Assembly (NCBI GenBank): GCA_949317995.1
Contig: OX439037.1
Coordinates: forward strand, 71,611,762-71,675,761
Direction: 5' to 3'
Source: Acholoe squamosa
Taxonomy: Eukaryota > Annelida > Polychaeta > Phyllodocida > Polynoidae
Length of the DNA: 64,000 bases
The first letter of the stretch is position 1, and the number at the start of each line of letters is the position of its first letter. Below are positions 1 through 9,788 of the stretch, piece after piece. A program made the translations under genes and the position numbers. Below the pieces are notes generated by a model. It made no database searches, was not told the origin of the DNA, and was given only the letters and a program-made list of their open reading frames with translations.

Positions 1-299
1 ACAGATGGAGTAGCTGTAATGGATGTCTATCTAACACCATTAGTCATGTCAAACTGAAGGAAATAACAATATCTGTGGATCTACTCAGCCAATTCACAAA
101 ATTTAAAAAGTAGTGGATAGTTCATGGGAAACTATTGATGTAGGATCAGGTAACTTTTCAGAATCAATTGTCAAAGTTCGATCATCATCCTTATCTTTAG
201 GATCTACCAAGGGATCAGGCCAAACAAAGAACATTTATTTCAAATGCGCCAGAAAGAGGGTTTTCTAATGGTATATTAGCATTAGTATGTGGGACCAGT

Positions 300-1395
300 A
301 GTTTTGTCAAAATTATTTTGTAAAATTTGGATCCTAATCCTTATCTCTAGAGTTGGCTGTAAGTTGCTGGAGTAAGGAGAATGATCCAACTTTAACAAGT
401 AATTCTGGCTAAACCACTAATCCTGCATACTGATGATATATGTCATAGAAAGCCCTTGCTCTGGAGCATATGGAATAATTGCTCTTTATTCAGGTTTTAA
501 AATCAAACGAAATCTAGAGATGGGATCCTGATATCATACCTCTCATTCTGACCCCTTGGCCCACTGGGCAGATAAGGAGATTGATCCAAATTTGACAATT
601 AATTCTGGCTAAACAACTAATTCTACATACTAATGCTATATATCATTAAAAAGCCCTTGCTTTGGAGCATATGGAGTAATTGTTCTTTGTGCAAGTTTTC
701 CATATAAACAAGATTTGTGGATGGAGTTCTTAATATACCATATCGCTCAGTCTGACCTCTCAGCCTCCTCCGTAGATAAGGATTAGGATCCAAATTTGAA
801 AACTAATTCTGGCAAAAGTACTAATCCCACATAATAATGCTATAATCATTAGAAAGCCCTTGTTTCAGAGCATTTGGAATAATTATTCTTTATTCAGGTT
901 TTACAATTGAATAAAACCTAGGGATGTGAATCTGATATTACAGTGAGATCTCGATAATCTGGCGGATTAATGAGTAATGACAAAGTGAATTCTTTAAGAA
1001 TGCTCTCCTGTCTGAACCTGGCGGATATAGGGGGTGGCGGACTATTGGATGGTGGATTAAAGAGATCTCACTGTATATATCTCTTGGTATGACCCCTCGG
1101 CTGACTGCGCAGATAAGGAGATTGATCCAAATTTGCAAATTAATTCTGGCAAAACTACTGATCCCAAATACTAATGCTATATATCATTAGAAAGCCCATG
1201 CTTTGGAGCATATGAAATAAGTGTCCTTTATTCAACGTTTAAGTTAAAAAAAATCTAGGGATGGGATCCGACTATCATATCTCTCGGTCTGAGCCCTCGG
1301 CAGACTCTGCAGATAAGGAAAATTATCCAATTTTGACAATTAATTCTGGCTAAACAACTAAACCCACATATTAATGCTATATAACATTAGAAAGC
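300..1395. repeat. Tandem array of ~198-bp units
   Basis: Five diverged copies of a unit of about 198 bp can be followed from the anchor GATAAGGAGATTGATCC, seen near 374, 571, 775, 1113 and 1312. The spacings are 197, 204, 338 and 199. The 338 spacing is explained by a 133-bp element inserted in one copy (941-1073). No coding potential is seen. Confidence 0.8.
941..1073. mobile_element. 133-bp MITE with TA target duplication
   Basis: The element begins CAGTGAGATCTC and ends with the inverted GAGATCTCACTG, flanked on both sides by TA. This is the arrangement of Tc1/mariner-type non-autonomous elements. It interrupts one unit of the 198-bp array and accounts for the extra length of that unit, so it inserted after the array formed. 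It has no coding capacity. Confidence 0.8.
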
Positions 1396-1404
1396 CCCTG
1401 CTTT

Positions 1405-1613
1405 CAGGTAACTGCGGCCGTGGCTATACCAGAATCCAAATCAAATTGAGGCTTATAGGACCAGCCAAAAGTGCAGCTTATAGGAGGATTTTTGATACTC
1501 TAGTATAGAACAATTCTATTAAGTACAGTTTTCAAGCAACAACCTTTTAAAGTCAGGGTGCGGCTTATACCGGGTACGAGGGTTCGCCTTATACTAGAGA
1601 ATTTACAGTAGGT
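1405..1613. repeat. Degraded copy of the TACCGTAA inverted-repeat family
   Basis: The right end reads TAGAGAATTTACAGTAGG, close to the inverted terminal sequence of the elements at 4237-4460 and 41673-41923, and the interior shares their 'CTTATA' and 'CTCGTA' motifs. The left end is not clearly preserved. Confidence 0.45.
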
Positions 1614-2382
1614 AGAGTGTATACCATAGGTCGGATTTTTTTTTCATTTTGTAGACCTACCCAGGTAAATCTTTTTAACTGCTTCAAAGACTGACGACGA
1701 GTCGCGGTGACTCAGGGGTGAGTCACGGCAACTTAGGCATAACTTACTGTAAACTTGGCTTTATTTTCTTCAAAAATGGAGAGAAAAGGTTAGGGTCGAC
1801 CCTGTTTTTGCTCGGCAGGGTCGGGTTACCTGAAACAAAGTTTTTTTTTTGCCTTATCTTAATACCAACCAAGGGGGGTGATGGCAGCACGGATATTTTT
1901 TACGCCCCCCCATGACAACAGTCAACATTTTTTGCGCTGGCCCCCTCCAGGCCTAAAAAAAAAAAAGTTGTGTTCAGGTATCCCGACCGACCCTATTTTT
2001 TTGGCCCAACCCTAATTTTTTTAATTTTTTTTTTTAGAATTTTTTTGATAAATTTGACCCAAAAAAAAGAAAAATGTAAAAAAATGTCAATATATAGGCA
2101 TGTTTGGTATCAAATTAAAGCCCACTGCCTCATGAATGCTACTAGGCTAGCATAAAATAACCATCATTTTATAGTTTTTTTTTGGTCAATAAAAAATAAA
2201 ATATGATTTGGTTAATATGTTTTTGACAGTTATCGGGATCCAGGAACTTTGAAAAAAAAAATCTAAAAAAAAAAAAAAAAAATCCGACCTACCTACCCTA
2301 ATTTCTTTGAGCATGTTACCTGAACACAAGAATTTTCTTTTAGGCCCATGCCTCTGGCACGGAGAATTTTCTCGCCAGTAGT
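1614..2382. other. Low-complexity interspersed repeat DNA, no gene
   Basis: Long A and T runs surround a 'GACCGACCCTA' motif and its complement. The stretch near 2093 (GGCATGTTTGGTATCAAATT) recurs with changes near 36430, so this is part of a dispersed repeat. The short ORFs here are low-complexity and not credible. Confidence 0.5.
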
Positions 2383-2480
2383 ATCTAAGACGGTCTCCTA
2401 TAAATCACACCTTTTGAATTCAAACTTTGAATTGAAATGTTGAATTCAAAAGGTGTGATTTATAGGAGACCGTCTTAGAT
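2383..2480. mobile_element. 98-bp near-perfect foldback element, copy 1
   Basis: Two arms of about 41 bp (starting ATCTAAGACGGTCTCCTATA and ending with its complement) meet around a short loop at about 2424-2438. A second copy with only a few substitutions lies at 36043-36140. Non-coding; probably a mobile palindromic MITE. Confidence 0.8.
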
Positions 2481-2584
2481 TGAAATTTGACTTTGCATTT
2501 AGGTGAATGTTGTAATTATCCTATACTTGAATACTATGAAGAAAGACAAAGATATCAAATTTCAAATTATATGTTTAATTCAGA

Positions 2585-3240
2585 TTAAGAAAATCTTAAC
2601 AAATATACTGATCAAATCTTTTTAAAACTTACAGTAAGCAGAGCCTTTATGGTAGGCTACAGTTAAAGCTCCTTATGAATCATATAAGTTATATCTTGGT
2701 TGGAAAGATATACAGAAGCAGTGTCCAATCTCATGATATCTACTACAATTATGCTGATATACAAAAGAGAAAATCTTTAAAGCTCCTTATGAATCATATA
2801 AGTTATATCTTGGTTGGAAAGATATACAGAAGCACTGTCCAATCTCATGATATCTACTACAATTATGCTGATATACAAAAGAGAAAATCTTTACAAATAT
2901 ACTGCTATATATTACAGAAAATCTTAACAAATATACTGATCAAATCTTTTTAAAACTTACAGTAAGCAGAGCCTTTATGGTAGGCTACAGGTAAAGCTCC
3001 TTATGAATCATATAAGTTATATCTTGGTTGGAAAGATATACAGAAGCACTGTCCAATCTCATGATATCTACTACAATTATGCTGATATACAAAAGAGAAA
3101 ATCTTTACAAATATACTGCTATATATCAAATCTTTTTAAAACTTACAGTAAGCAGAGCGCTCATGGAAGACCACAGTTAAAGCCCCTTATGAATCATATG
3201 AGTTATATCCCGGTTGGAAAGATATACAAGAGCAGTGTTT
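2585..3240. repeat. Complex tandem repeat of ~114 bp and longer units
   Basis: The unit starting AAGCTCCTTATGAATCATAT occurs at about 2666, 2780, 2994 and 3180. A companion segment (CAAATCTTTTTAAAACTTAC) precedes three of them. The apparent ORFs of 92 and 79 codons come from repetition of one unit and are not genes. Confidence 0.8.
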
Positions 3241-3758
3241 AAACTTAATGGCTTGGAACGACCTAAGCTTTGAGCTGCATCACCTAGAAACTATTCATTA
3301 GTTTAAGACTAAATTAGTCAACTATGTAAAGTGAAAGTGCATACCCACTAAAATCACTCCCTATATATGGTTAATAGAAGAATACACAAAGTAAAATACC
3401 ACCCCTGAGGCTGTGTTGCTATGACTCTATTTATATTCCTTTCATGTAAAATCCAGATAGTATTATAGTATTTCTGCTAAGTATACATGAATATATAAAC
3501 AGTTAGACACTACAAAGTGATGCAAAGGTTGATAACAACTCACCTTACAGGACATACAAAGACTCTCGCAAACTATATAGAGTCAAAGATGTTAGTTAAA
3601 TGACAATATTTTCCGTATATTGACTTGTTATAATCAATATATGTACATGTCCCACTCTCATACATTACTATTTTTTCCACGTTATGACGGGTGCGGTGGA
3701 ATGTATCACGTTTACATCAGCTTGGATTAATAAACTTATTCAAAAAATCTGATGATAT

Positions 3759-6000
3759 CTACTTGTTCGCGTTTTCTCTCATCTTTCTCCAGTCGTGGTG
3801 GCATTTTTCTGCATTTTCCAAACCGTGAGTAGCCTCCTCCAGGGCAGCCTATGAAATTAAAATAGAAAAGCAACTTTTAAATGATGAAAATTTAAAGGCT
3901 ACATGGATTCAGATATGGTGAATAAACATTATTTTAATGGCTGACCAGCGGAGACAACAACTTAGAAAAATATTAATTTGAAAACCAATCTTGAATTTGC
4001 TTGTACATTTTTTGTGAGGTTCCAAAGTTTGATTTTAAGGTTAAATACAATTTTGCAATTTGGCTACAAAGCCTCAAGTTTAACCCTATGTCCAAGATAA
4101 AAATAATACACTGTGTTGTAATAAAAATTAAAAATTACCTGGTTGATGAGAATTCCCTGTGGATCGCCTTTTTCTTTGGCCCAATGTAGCTTTGCGCGAT
4201 GGAATCCCACAAGCCGCTGGAAAAACAAATTATGACTACCGTAAAACCTCTTCTATATGCCAAACCCTCGTATAAGCCGACTCCCTCTTTGGGAAGACCA
4301 CATAGGTCTAATCTGTGGCCTGAAAATGGATGTTTTAGCACTATTCCTTAGTTTTGAACACCATCGTATAAGTCTACCCCCTCTGTAGGACTATTCTATA
4401 AGATTCAATTTCATTCGAATTCTCGTATAAGCCTAGGCTTATATGAGAGACTTTACGATATGTCACTTCTTTTGGCTCATGACACATGATTTTATTCTTG
4501 GTTAGCTTAATTGTTTTGGGGGGTATTTACTGATATAGCAATACAATGACTTGAGAAGCCCCTAACTAAAAAATATTAGGAGCACTGTTTAAAACTACTT
4601 ATAAGAAATAACATTTATTTACTCACGGCTAAATAGTCTTCTTTCTCTTTTAGATATTCCTCTACTTGTTGGTGACGCCAATCCTACAACAACAAAATCA
4701 GATGTACTTTCTGTTATGGCTTTTTCCAAATAAAGAGAAAGTTTTTTGGGGGAATTTTTTTCTTTCATAAAAATCTCATGCTCCTACTGCCACATCAGCA
4801 AAGATATCTGATCAATGGTATCCATGTTAAAAATGGCTCAAAATTTTTCCACATACCTCCTTTTCTTCTTCAGGCATGATGTCCCACAGCGATTCAGTAA
4901 TGAGAGGAGGCAAAGGGTATTGAGACTCCTCTGGTTGGGGCTCATACATCTTGCTATCCTGAGGCTCCTCTGGCTGGGGCTCATCCATCTTGCTATCCTG
5001 AGGCTCCTCTGGCTGGGGCTCATCCATCTTGCTATCTTGAGGCTCGTCTGGCTGGGGCTCATATATCTTGCTGCCTTGAGGCTCCTTTGGCTGGGACTCA
5101 TACATGCTATCTTGAGGCTCCTTTGGCTGGGACTCATACATGATGCTGCTGTCTTGAGGTTCCTTTGACTTATTCATGTTGCTATCTTGAGGAGAACTGT
5201 GAAAGATAGCATATACAATATTTTAATTCCTATTTGTAATTCATACGCTCGATCAACAGGTACCTTAAACATTATTTTATTTTCCATACTGAACTGTGAG
5301 CAGCAAGTTAAGAGATGCATATGGGTATCCATATCATAATACTATATGACAAATGGCTATTGTGTTATTAACCAATGGGAGGCATCCCCGGTATTTACTG
5401 CGGAGACGGAGACTGAAGGTGTTAGTCATAGTGCCCTCGGGGGGCTAATGAAGGTCTCCAGCTGACAATGACTATGTCAGCTATAGTACCCCATTTTACG
5501 GTCAAACTGTAACAAGGGATGAAGCCACGAATGATATCAGGTTTTATGGGAAAAGGAACGCACACATGTCAAGTTGGCTTGGCTCCTTATGAAGTAAAGG
5601 TCAATTAATTCTAAAATGTCCCAGCAAGAGTGTAGGACAGCGAGCAAGTTACCCTTTAACCCCCAGACAGTATTGGAATATAGCACCCCGGGTCAACCCT
5701 GTATTTCTAACTACCATGTCCCTACTGTTGCTACCTTTGGTCAATCAAATGTCATTGGTGAAAATGAATATCTTAGGTCGCCCATTTTCAATTGTCAGTT
5801 TTAAGTAAACACCGGGTTAGATCCTATATGGCCCTGGGTGAGAGAGGCTGCGAGAAGGCGGGAAAGGATGATCATTTGTGCACGCATTAGTTTACGTCAT
5901 TGGTTCGTTTTGCTTAGTTTTATGGTGAGGTAAAGGCTTCCATACCACCGCTCTATGTTCTGCTATGCCTAAGCCATGTGTGGAAAGTTTCTTACCTCAT
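3759..6000 (-). CDS. Host five-exon gene with 12-residue acidic/proline repeat; unknown product
   Basis: Exons on the minus strand: 6000-5996, 5196-4857, 4683-4627, 4216-4139, 3848-3759. All four introns have GT..AG ends and the phases agree, giving about 189 residues ending in TAG. The first coding exon is only five bases (ATGAG) before GTAAGA. Exon 2 encodes about six repeats built on EPQPEEPQDSKM. Exons 3 to 5 form a charged, tryptophan-containing, probably helical region (DWRHQQVEEYLKEKEDYLA, then RLVGFHRAKLHW, then HHDWRKMRENANK). The stretch LWDIMPEEEKE faintly recalls an HMG-box helix, but I do not recognise the family. The splice structure is well supported; the five-base first exon is the weakest part. 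A TACCGTAA-family element sits in the intron between exons 3 and 4. Confidence 0.7.
4237..4460. mobile_element. MITE with TACCGTAA termini
   Basis: The element begins TACCGTAAAACCTC and ends with the inverted CTTTACGATA. Internal motifs CTCGTATAAGCC are mirrored across the centre. It lies in an intron of the minus-strand host gene, 20 bp from an exon. It is the same family as 41673-41923. Confidence 0.7.
4905..5170 (-). repeat. 36-bp coding minisatellite
   Basis: About six copies of a 36-bp unit (core GAGGCTCCTCTGGCTGGGGC on the plus strand), in frame within exon 2 of the host gene. The 5' copies are 33-36 bp. The array encodes the acidic proline/glutamine repeat. Confidence 0.8.
5197..5995 (-). 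other. Intron 1 of the minus-strand host gene
   Basis: About 800 bp bounded by GTAAGA and TTTCACAG on the minus strand. No coding exon was recognised inside. The plus-strand 62-codon ORF at 5616-5804 has no supporting features. Confidence 0.5.
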
Positions 6001-6097
6001 TTTAACGTGAAAGTTGAGCGTCTTTTTAGGTTCAGGCTTCCAAGGTTTAAAGCAGGTTTCAAGATAAAGCAATATGGTGGACTGCTCATAGGCGTCG

Positions 6098-6105
6098 TCA
6101 CGTGA
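6098..6105. promoter_or_regulatory. E-box palindrome upstream of the minus-strand host gene
   Basis: TCACGTGA, an E-box (USF/MITF-type) core, lies about 100 bp upstream of the inferred start codon at 6000. A single short match, so only suggestive. Confidence 0.3.
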
Positions 6106-6552
6106 TCTATAATTAATAGCGAAGCCGATACTCATCCTTTGCCTTGGGATTGCTCTTTGTTAAAATGTTTTTCAAATGTCTTCTTATAAAAATTGGTTCA
6201 CTGCTATTTTCCTTTCTAAGGACGCATGCGAGTTTGCAAATAGAGAGCGAGTGTGGTAGATGCAATATGTTATGTCCACCTATCTCCTTAGGGCAGTAAA
6301 GTACATCGCATTCATTATGCGATATCTATATGGAGCGCGCTTATGTAGAATAGCGTGATGCTTGCATTCTTACAACAGGAGTTTTGACAGACGCTTGTGA
6401 GTTATGCTGAAACTCCTATATTTCTTATCAGCAGGTTTCACCTGAACCGATGAAATTCAAAAAGGTGGATTTGTACTGAATCCTATGAACTGAGATGATT
6501 ATAGATGATTTAAAGCAGCATTGTAGAGACCGGAATAGAAAATAATTTGATT
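6106..6552. other. Flank between host gene and viral element, no gene seen
   Basis: Unique-looking sequence without credible ORFs. The junction between host DNA and the viral element must lie between here and about 6900, but no terminal inverted repeat or target duplication could be identified by eye. Confidence 0.4.
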
Positions 6553-6609
6553 TTATTCATGTGCAAATTCTTTTAAGGGCTCAGCTTTCATTGAGATTTT
6601 TGATATGTG
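6553..6609 (-). pseudogene. C-terminal remnant of a paralogue of the 237-residue viral protein
   Basis: On the minus strand about 17 codons plus TAA read SKISMKAEPLKEFAHE. The neighbouring viral gene ends SKMSIKAEPLKQFSYQ followed by TGA. The match includes the stop position and is conserved better as protein than as DNA. Upstream of it no comparable frame remains. It is probably the tail of a deleted tandem duplicate, and it pushes the left limit of the element to at least here. Confidence 0.6.
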
Positions 6610-6909
6610 AATTCTTGTGGATTTCACAAGTTTTTCTCTTTTTATTGCTAGATGTACACGTGAAATTCACGTGAAATCACATGACCTTCATGTGTCTGTT
6701 GAATTTCACGTGAATTGCTGCTCACAAATTCACATGAATTCCTATGATCAATATTGTGAAATGCATTAAATTTTTTGGTAAAATCACATAAATTTAGGAG
6801 AAATTGTTTCCAGGGTATGGATTTTGTCTTGTTTTTGGGTTGGTTCCTTTAAAAGATAATAATGATTAAAAGCACTTTTGCAAAAACTGTTATTATAAAT
6901 GATTTTATT
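6610..6909. repeat. AT-rich stretch with nested GTGAATTTCAC palindromes
   Basis: Between 6610 and 6770 the motifs GTGAAATTCAC, CACGTGAAATCAC and TTCACGTGAATT repeat in both orientations and could form several hairpins. No gene. It may be remains of the viral terminus, but this is not established. Confidence 0.4.
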
Positions 6910-7623
6910 TCATTGATATGAAAACTGTTTTAGTGGTTCAGCTTTGATTGACATTTTTGATGTAAAAGTATTCCAACTAGTTTTTTGCTTTGATGCAAAC
7001 CATTCTATCATTAAGTACATATGATTAGGAAAGACACCATTATATTTTTCATTTTTTACTGACATAAGAAAGGTTTTAAGTGAAGATGGTATTGGAAGGT
7101 TGAGTATGCTATGTTTAAGATGTTTATGCATTTGTGGTAAATATAGGTTTTTTGGAATATAAACTTTTCTTTTTTTATTTTTATATTTTAATCTATTAAA
7201 AATCGCAATGTTTAAGCTATACAATATAGCAAGTTTGCATTGTATCATTAAACATAAATGATATTCTTTGAGTTTATATTTTTGTGATATGTTTTTAGCT
7301 ATATTTTCCACCAATTTCTCATTTTTAATATCAAACCCAGTTTTTTTAAAAATATGATCATATGCCTCATACATCATATTTTTTACACTTTTTTCTTTTA
7401 AAAAAGTGCATATATCATGATATTCTGAATACTTTTTATGGTGAAAATTGTAAAATAAGTATAAAATTATTTCAAGTTTTAATCTAAGCTTCCACTGTGG
7501 TTGAAGCATTATCCATTGCTTACATGTATATGAACACATAACTGACCATGTCCTAAAAGGAAGTATACATTCATCAAAAGAATTTTCCACTTTTTCATAG
7601 TATTTACATATGTGTTTAACCAT
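6910..7623 (-). CDS. Viral protein of unknown function, 237 residues
   Basis: An open frame with an ATG start. It is the last gene of the element in its own orientation. The product is lysine- and aromatic-rich, mostly helical in appearance, with no clear membrane segment or catalytic motif. Cysteines near residues 6, 19 and 30-34 do not form a recognisable zinc motif. A C-terminal duplicate fragment lies at 6553-6609. I do not recognise the family. Its place beside the death-domain gene in the accessory left arm suggests a host-interaction role, but this is inference only. Confidence 0.65.
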   Translation of the reverse strand: MVKHICKYYEKVENSFDECILPFRTWSVMCSYTCKQWIMLQPQWKLRLKLEIILYLFYNFHHKKYSEYHDICTFLKEKSVKNMMYEAYDHIFKKTGFDIKNEKLVENIAKNISQKYKLKEYHLCLMIQCKLAILYSLNIAIFNRLKYKNKKRKVYIPKNLYLPQMHKHLKHSILNLPIPSSLKTFLMSVKNEKYNGVFPNHMYLMIEWFASKQKTSWNTFTSKMSIKAEPLKQFSYQ

Positions 7624-8082
7624 TGCTGATTTTTATGCTTTGCATAGTTTCATTTTAGTCTCAGCTACATATGTTGTGGTTTTTTTAAAGTTTTTTGTGT
7701 AAAAAATTGATTTAAAAAAACAAAAAAACACGAGAAATACCATATACATTTTTTATCGTTTATTATTTTAAAAATAAAACATATTTTTAATCTTATTGTA
7801 AAAATTAAATATAAAGTATATATTTACAAAGAAGACAACCATTTAATAACTACTTTTGATGATATAAAAATTACATATAAGGTATACATTACAAAGAAGG
7901 TAACCAGATATAATCAATTACATAAGACATACTATATATTTTTAATAAACTACATTCAAGACACTTTACTTAAATTTAAAATAAAATACAATTACATTTT
8001 AACAAAAAATAGACATATATTTATAATTAATGTTAACATTTATAACCATACTACAAGTAATATTTTTACTAAATAAAATTCT
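7624..8082. other. AT-rich spacer with imperfect direct repeats, no gene
   Basis: A segment with the core ACAAAGAAG appears near 7825 and again, diverged, near 7888, each preceded by a similar AAAATTA(A/C)ATATAA(A/G)GTATA sequence. No credible ORF on either strand. It may contain the promoter and 3' processing signals of the flanking viral genes. Confidence 0.4.
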
Positions 8083-8679
8083 TTAATAGCAGGAATTTAT
8101 AATTTTAGTTTGTAAAAAATGTGCAATATCATTTCTACGCATATCATGTTTAAGGACATTTATGAATTCTGAGGCAGGTAAAGTCTGCTTCTTTTTCCAC
8201 AGTTTTAATACTTCTAATGCTCGATTACAAGGATTACTACAAGATGCTTGACTTCTTATCATGTTGAGTGTTTCATATGGTATATCAAGTTGAATTCCTA
8301 TAATTATCCATTCTTTTCCTATATTTTCTGCTATTTTTGACAATAATATTTGAATTTTTTTTTCATTCATATTAAAGGGATATATATTATTTTCTATACA
8401 AAATATGTTAGCCAATTCAATTAGATCTTTTCGTTTGCTTAATTCTAAAGCATTTTTAAGGTCATTAAGGCTATGATTATTTTCCCACCATAAATTTAAC
8501 ATATCTAATGACATATCATACAAAGATTTTTGATCCTCTAGTGACATCAAATCTACTTTTGAGACGTTTAGATATATCCCCATTTTTTTCCAGTCATGAT
8601 AAAACATGGAGCTTATCTCTTTAAGAGTGTTATCAGAAGGATAAGATTTGATGATAGGAGTAACTATATAGCTATCCAT
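8083..8679 (-). CDS. Tandem death-domain protein
   Basis: 198 residues, open frame, ATG start. Two death-fold segments can be seen. The first, about residues 17-85, has the order DWKKMGIYLNVS, then a short acidic turn (SLEDQKS), then MLNLWWENN and a final helix with KNALELSKRKDLIEL. The second, about 112-190, repeats the pattern: KEWIIIGIQLDIP, ALEVLKLWKKK, then DMRRNDIAHFL. This W..(L/I)G..L ... L.LW ... R.D(L/I) spacing is typical of death domains in FADD, MyD88 and related adaptors. Such domains bind one another by homotypic contacts in the cytoplasm. No catalytic domain is attached, so the product could act as a decoy or scaffold on host cell-death or innate-immune adaptors. The fold is read from pattern alone; the target is unknown. 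Confidence 0.75.
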   Translation of the reverse strand: MDSYIVTPIIKSYPSDNTLKEISSMFYHDWKKMGIYLNVSKVDLMSLEDQKSLYDMSLDMLNLWWENNHSLNDLKNALELSKRKDLIELANIFCIENNIYPFNMNEKKIQILLSKIAENIGKEWIIIGIQLDIPYETLNMIRSQASCSNPCNRALEVLKLWKKKQTLPASEFINVLKHDMRRNDIAHFLQTKIINSCY

Positions 8680-8888
8680 ATTTGTTTATTTTATGAAAAT
8701 GTTTTTTGGTTTTACTTATATGTATATTTAAGATGAAACCACAATCAAATTGTGTAAAAATAGTTATCTTTCCTTATTTCCACCCGCTTTTTCTTTATCC
8801 CAAATGTATTTTTACAATGAAATTGAAGAAAAACCTAAACTTTTTATAATACTGTTGGTGGATTTTTTAAAAATGCTTATTTTTATTT

Positions 8889-9281
8889 TTAATCTATTTC
8901 ATCTTCATTGGATATATAACTATCACTAGCAATGGAAGCACAAGCCTGTGTTTTATTATTTTCACTTTCATCGTTTTCTCCATCACATACTATTTTTCCA
9001 TAATTTTTCATGTAGTTAAAATTTCTGTTTTTTCGCTCGTATTCCATGTTATATCGAGCCAAAGTGGCAGCTCGTTTTTGTGCAAAGCCCTCCATTACTT
9101 TTTTTTGAGAATCTTGGAGTTGTTCTTTTAATATGTTATTTATACCTTTTTCTTCTTTTAGTTGATTTTGCAAATTATTTTTAATTTGTATGAGCTTGAA
9201 AATGTAATTATGTTGAGCATTTGTGATCTTTTCTAAAATATGTAATTCATCCTCATCTTGAATAATTTTGTGGTTGTCCAT
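8889..9281 (-). CDS. Coiled-coil viral protein with acidic tail
   Basis: 130 residues, ATG start. Residues about 15-75 have heptad-like spacing of leucine/isoleucine and many charged residues (HILEKITNAQHNYIFKLI onward), suggesting a coiled coil. The C-terminal 30 residues are acidic and polar and end NEDEID. No family recognised. It lies between the death-domain gene and a short membrane-protein gene, all in one orientation. Confidence 0.6.
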   Translation of the reverse strand: MDNHKIIQDEDELHILEKITNAQHNYIFKLIQIKNNLQNQLKEEKGINNILKEQLQDSQKKVMEGFAQKRAATLARYNMEYERKNRNFNYMKNYGKIVCDGENDESENNKTQACASIASDSYISNEDEID

Positions 9282-9366
9282 TTCAATAAACTTTGTATTA
9301 CTTTTGAATGAAGAAGGCTTTTGCTTTTAATCTCATCCTAGTTTCTCATATGATATTACTTCTCTT

Positions 9367-9695
9367 TTAAAAAGTTTCATAGGAGTCATTTTTGTGTTCA
9401 TTGTTAAAATTAATATCTGATGATTCTGTTTTTTTTAAGTTCATTTCAATGTAAGGAACAAATATATCATTGGATGTATCATTTTTTTGAACTGAGCAGC
9501 TAAAAAATGATTTTATTTTTATATTATTTTTAAATTGATACCCCGATTCAGAACATGTGAGATATATTTCTTCATTTAATATACCATATTTAATTTCTAT
9601 TAAAATGCCTATGGTTGGAAGGAAAAAAATAAGTAGTGCTCCAGCTGTTCCAATTTTTTTTTTTTTATTTTATTAATTGATGATAATCCTTTCAT
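9367..9695 (-). pseudogene. Small single-pass membrane protein gene with one frameshift
   Basis: An ATG at 9695 opens a short basic start (MKGLSSINKIKKK). A run of 12-13 A (plus-strand T, about 9650-9663) then shifts the frame. Downstream, about 95 codons are open to TAA at 9367 and begin with a strongly hydrophobic segment (IGTAGALLIFFLPTIGILI), followed by a polar cysteine-containing domain and an acidic tail. The layout is that of a small type II or tail-exposed membrane protein. The break is at a homopolymer, so it may be a sequence error. No homologue recognised. Confidence 0.55.
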
Positions 9696-9788
9696 AGTGT
9701 TTTTAATAGTTATTTAATTTTTTAACAATAAATGTGTGGAAATTGTGAAAAAAAAAACATTTAAATTTTTGTTTTTATATAAAGCTTT

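Noticed and set aside
2383..2480. Palindrome as a transcription terminator or CRISPR-like repeat
   Set aside because: Eukaryotic context, only two distant copies, no spacer array.
2675..3242. ORFs of 92 and 79 codons with near-identical peptides
   Set aside because: They are produced by repetition of one non-coding tandem unit; the peptide similarity is only DNA repetition.
4815..5168. Plus-strand 117-codon leucine-rich ORF
   Set aside because: It is the opposite strand of the minisatellite exon; the minus frame has splice sites and matching phases.
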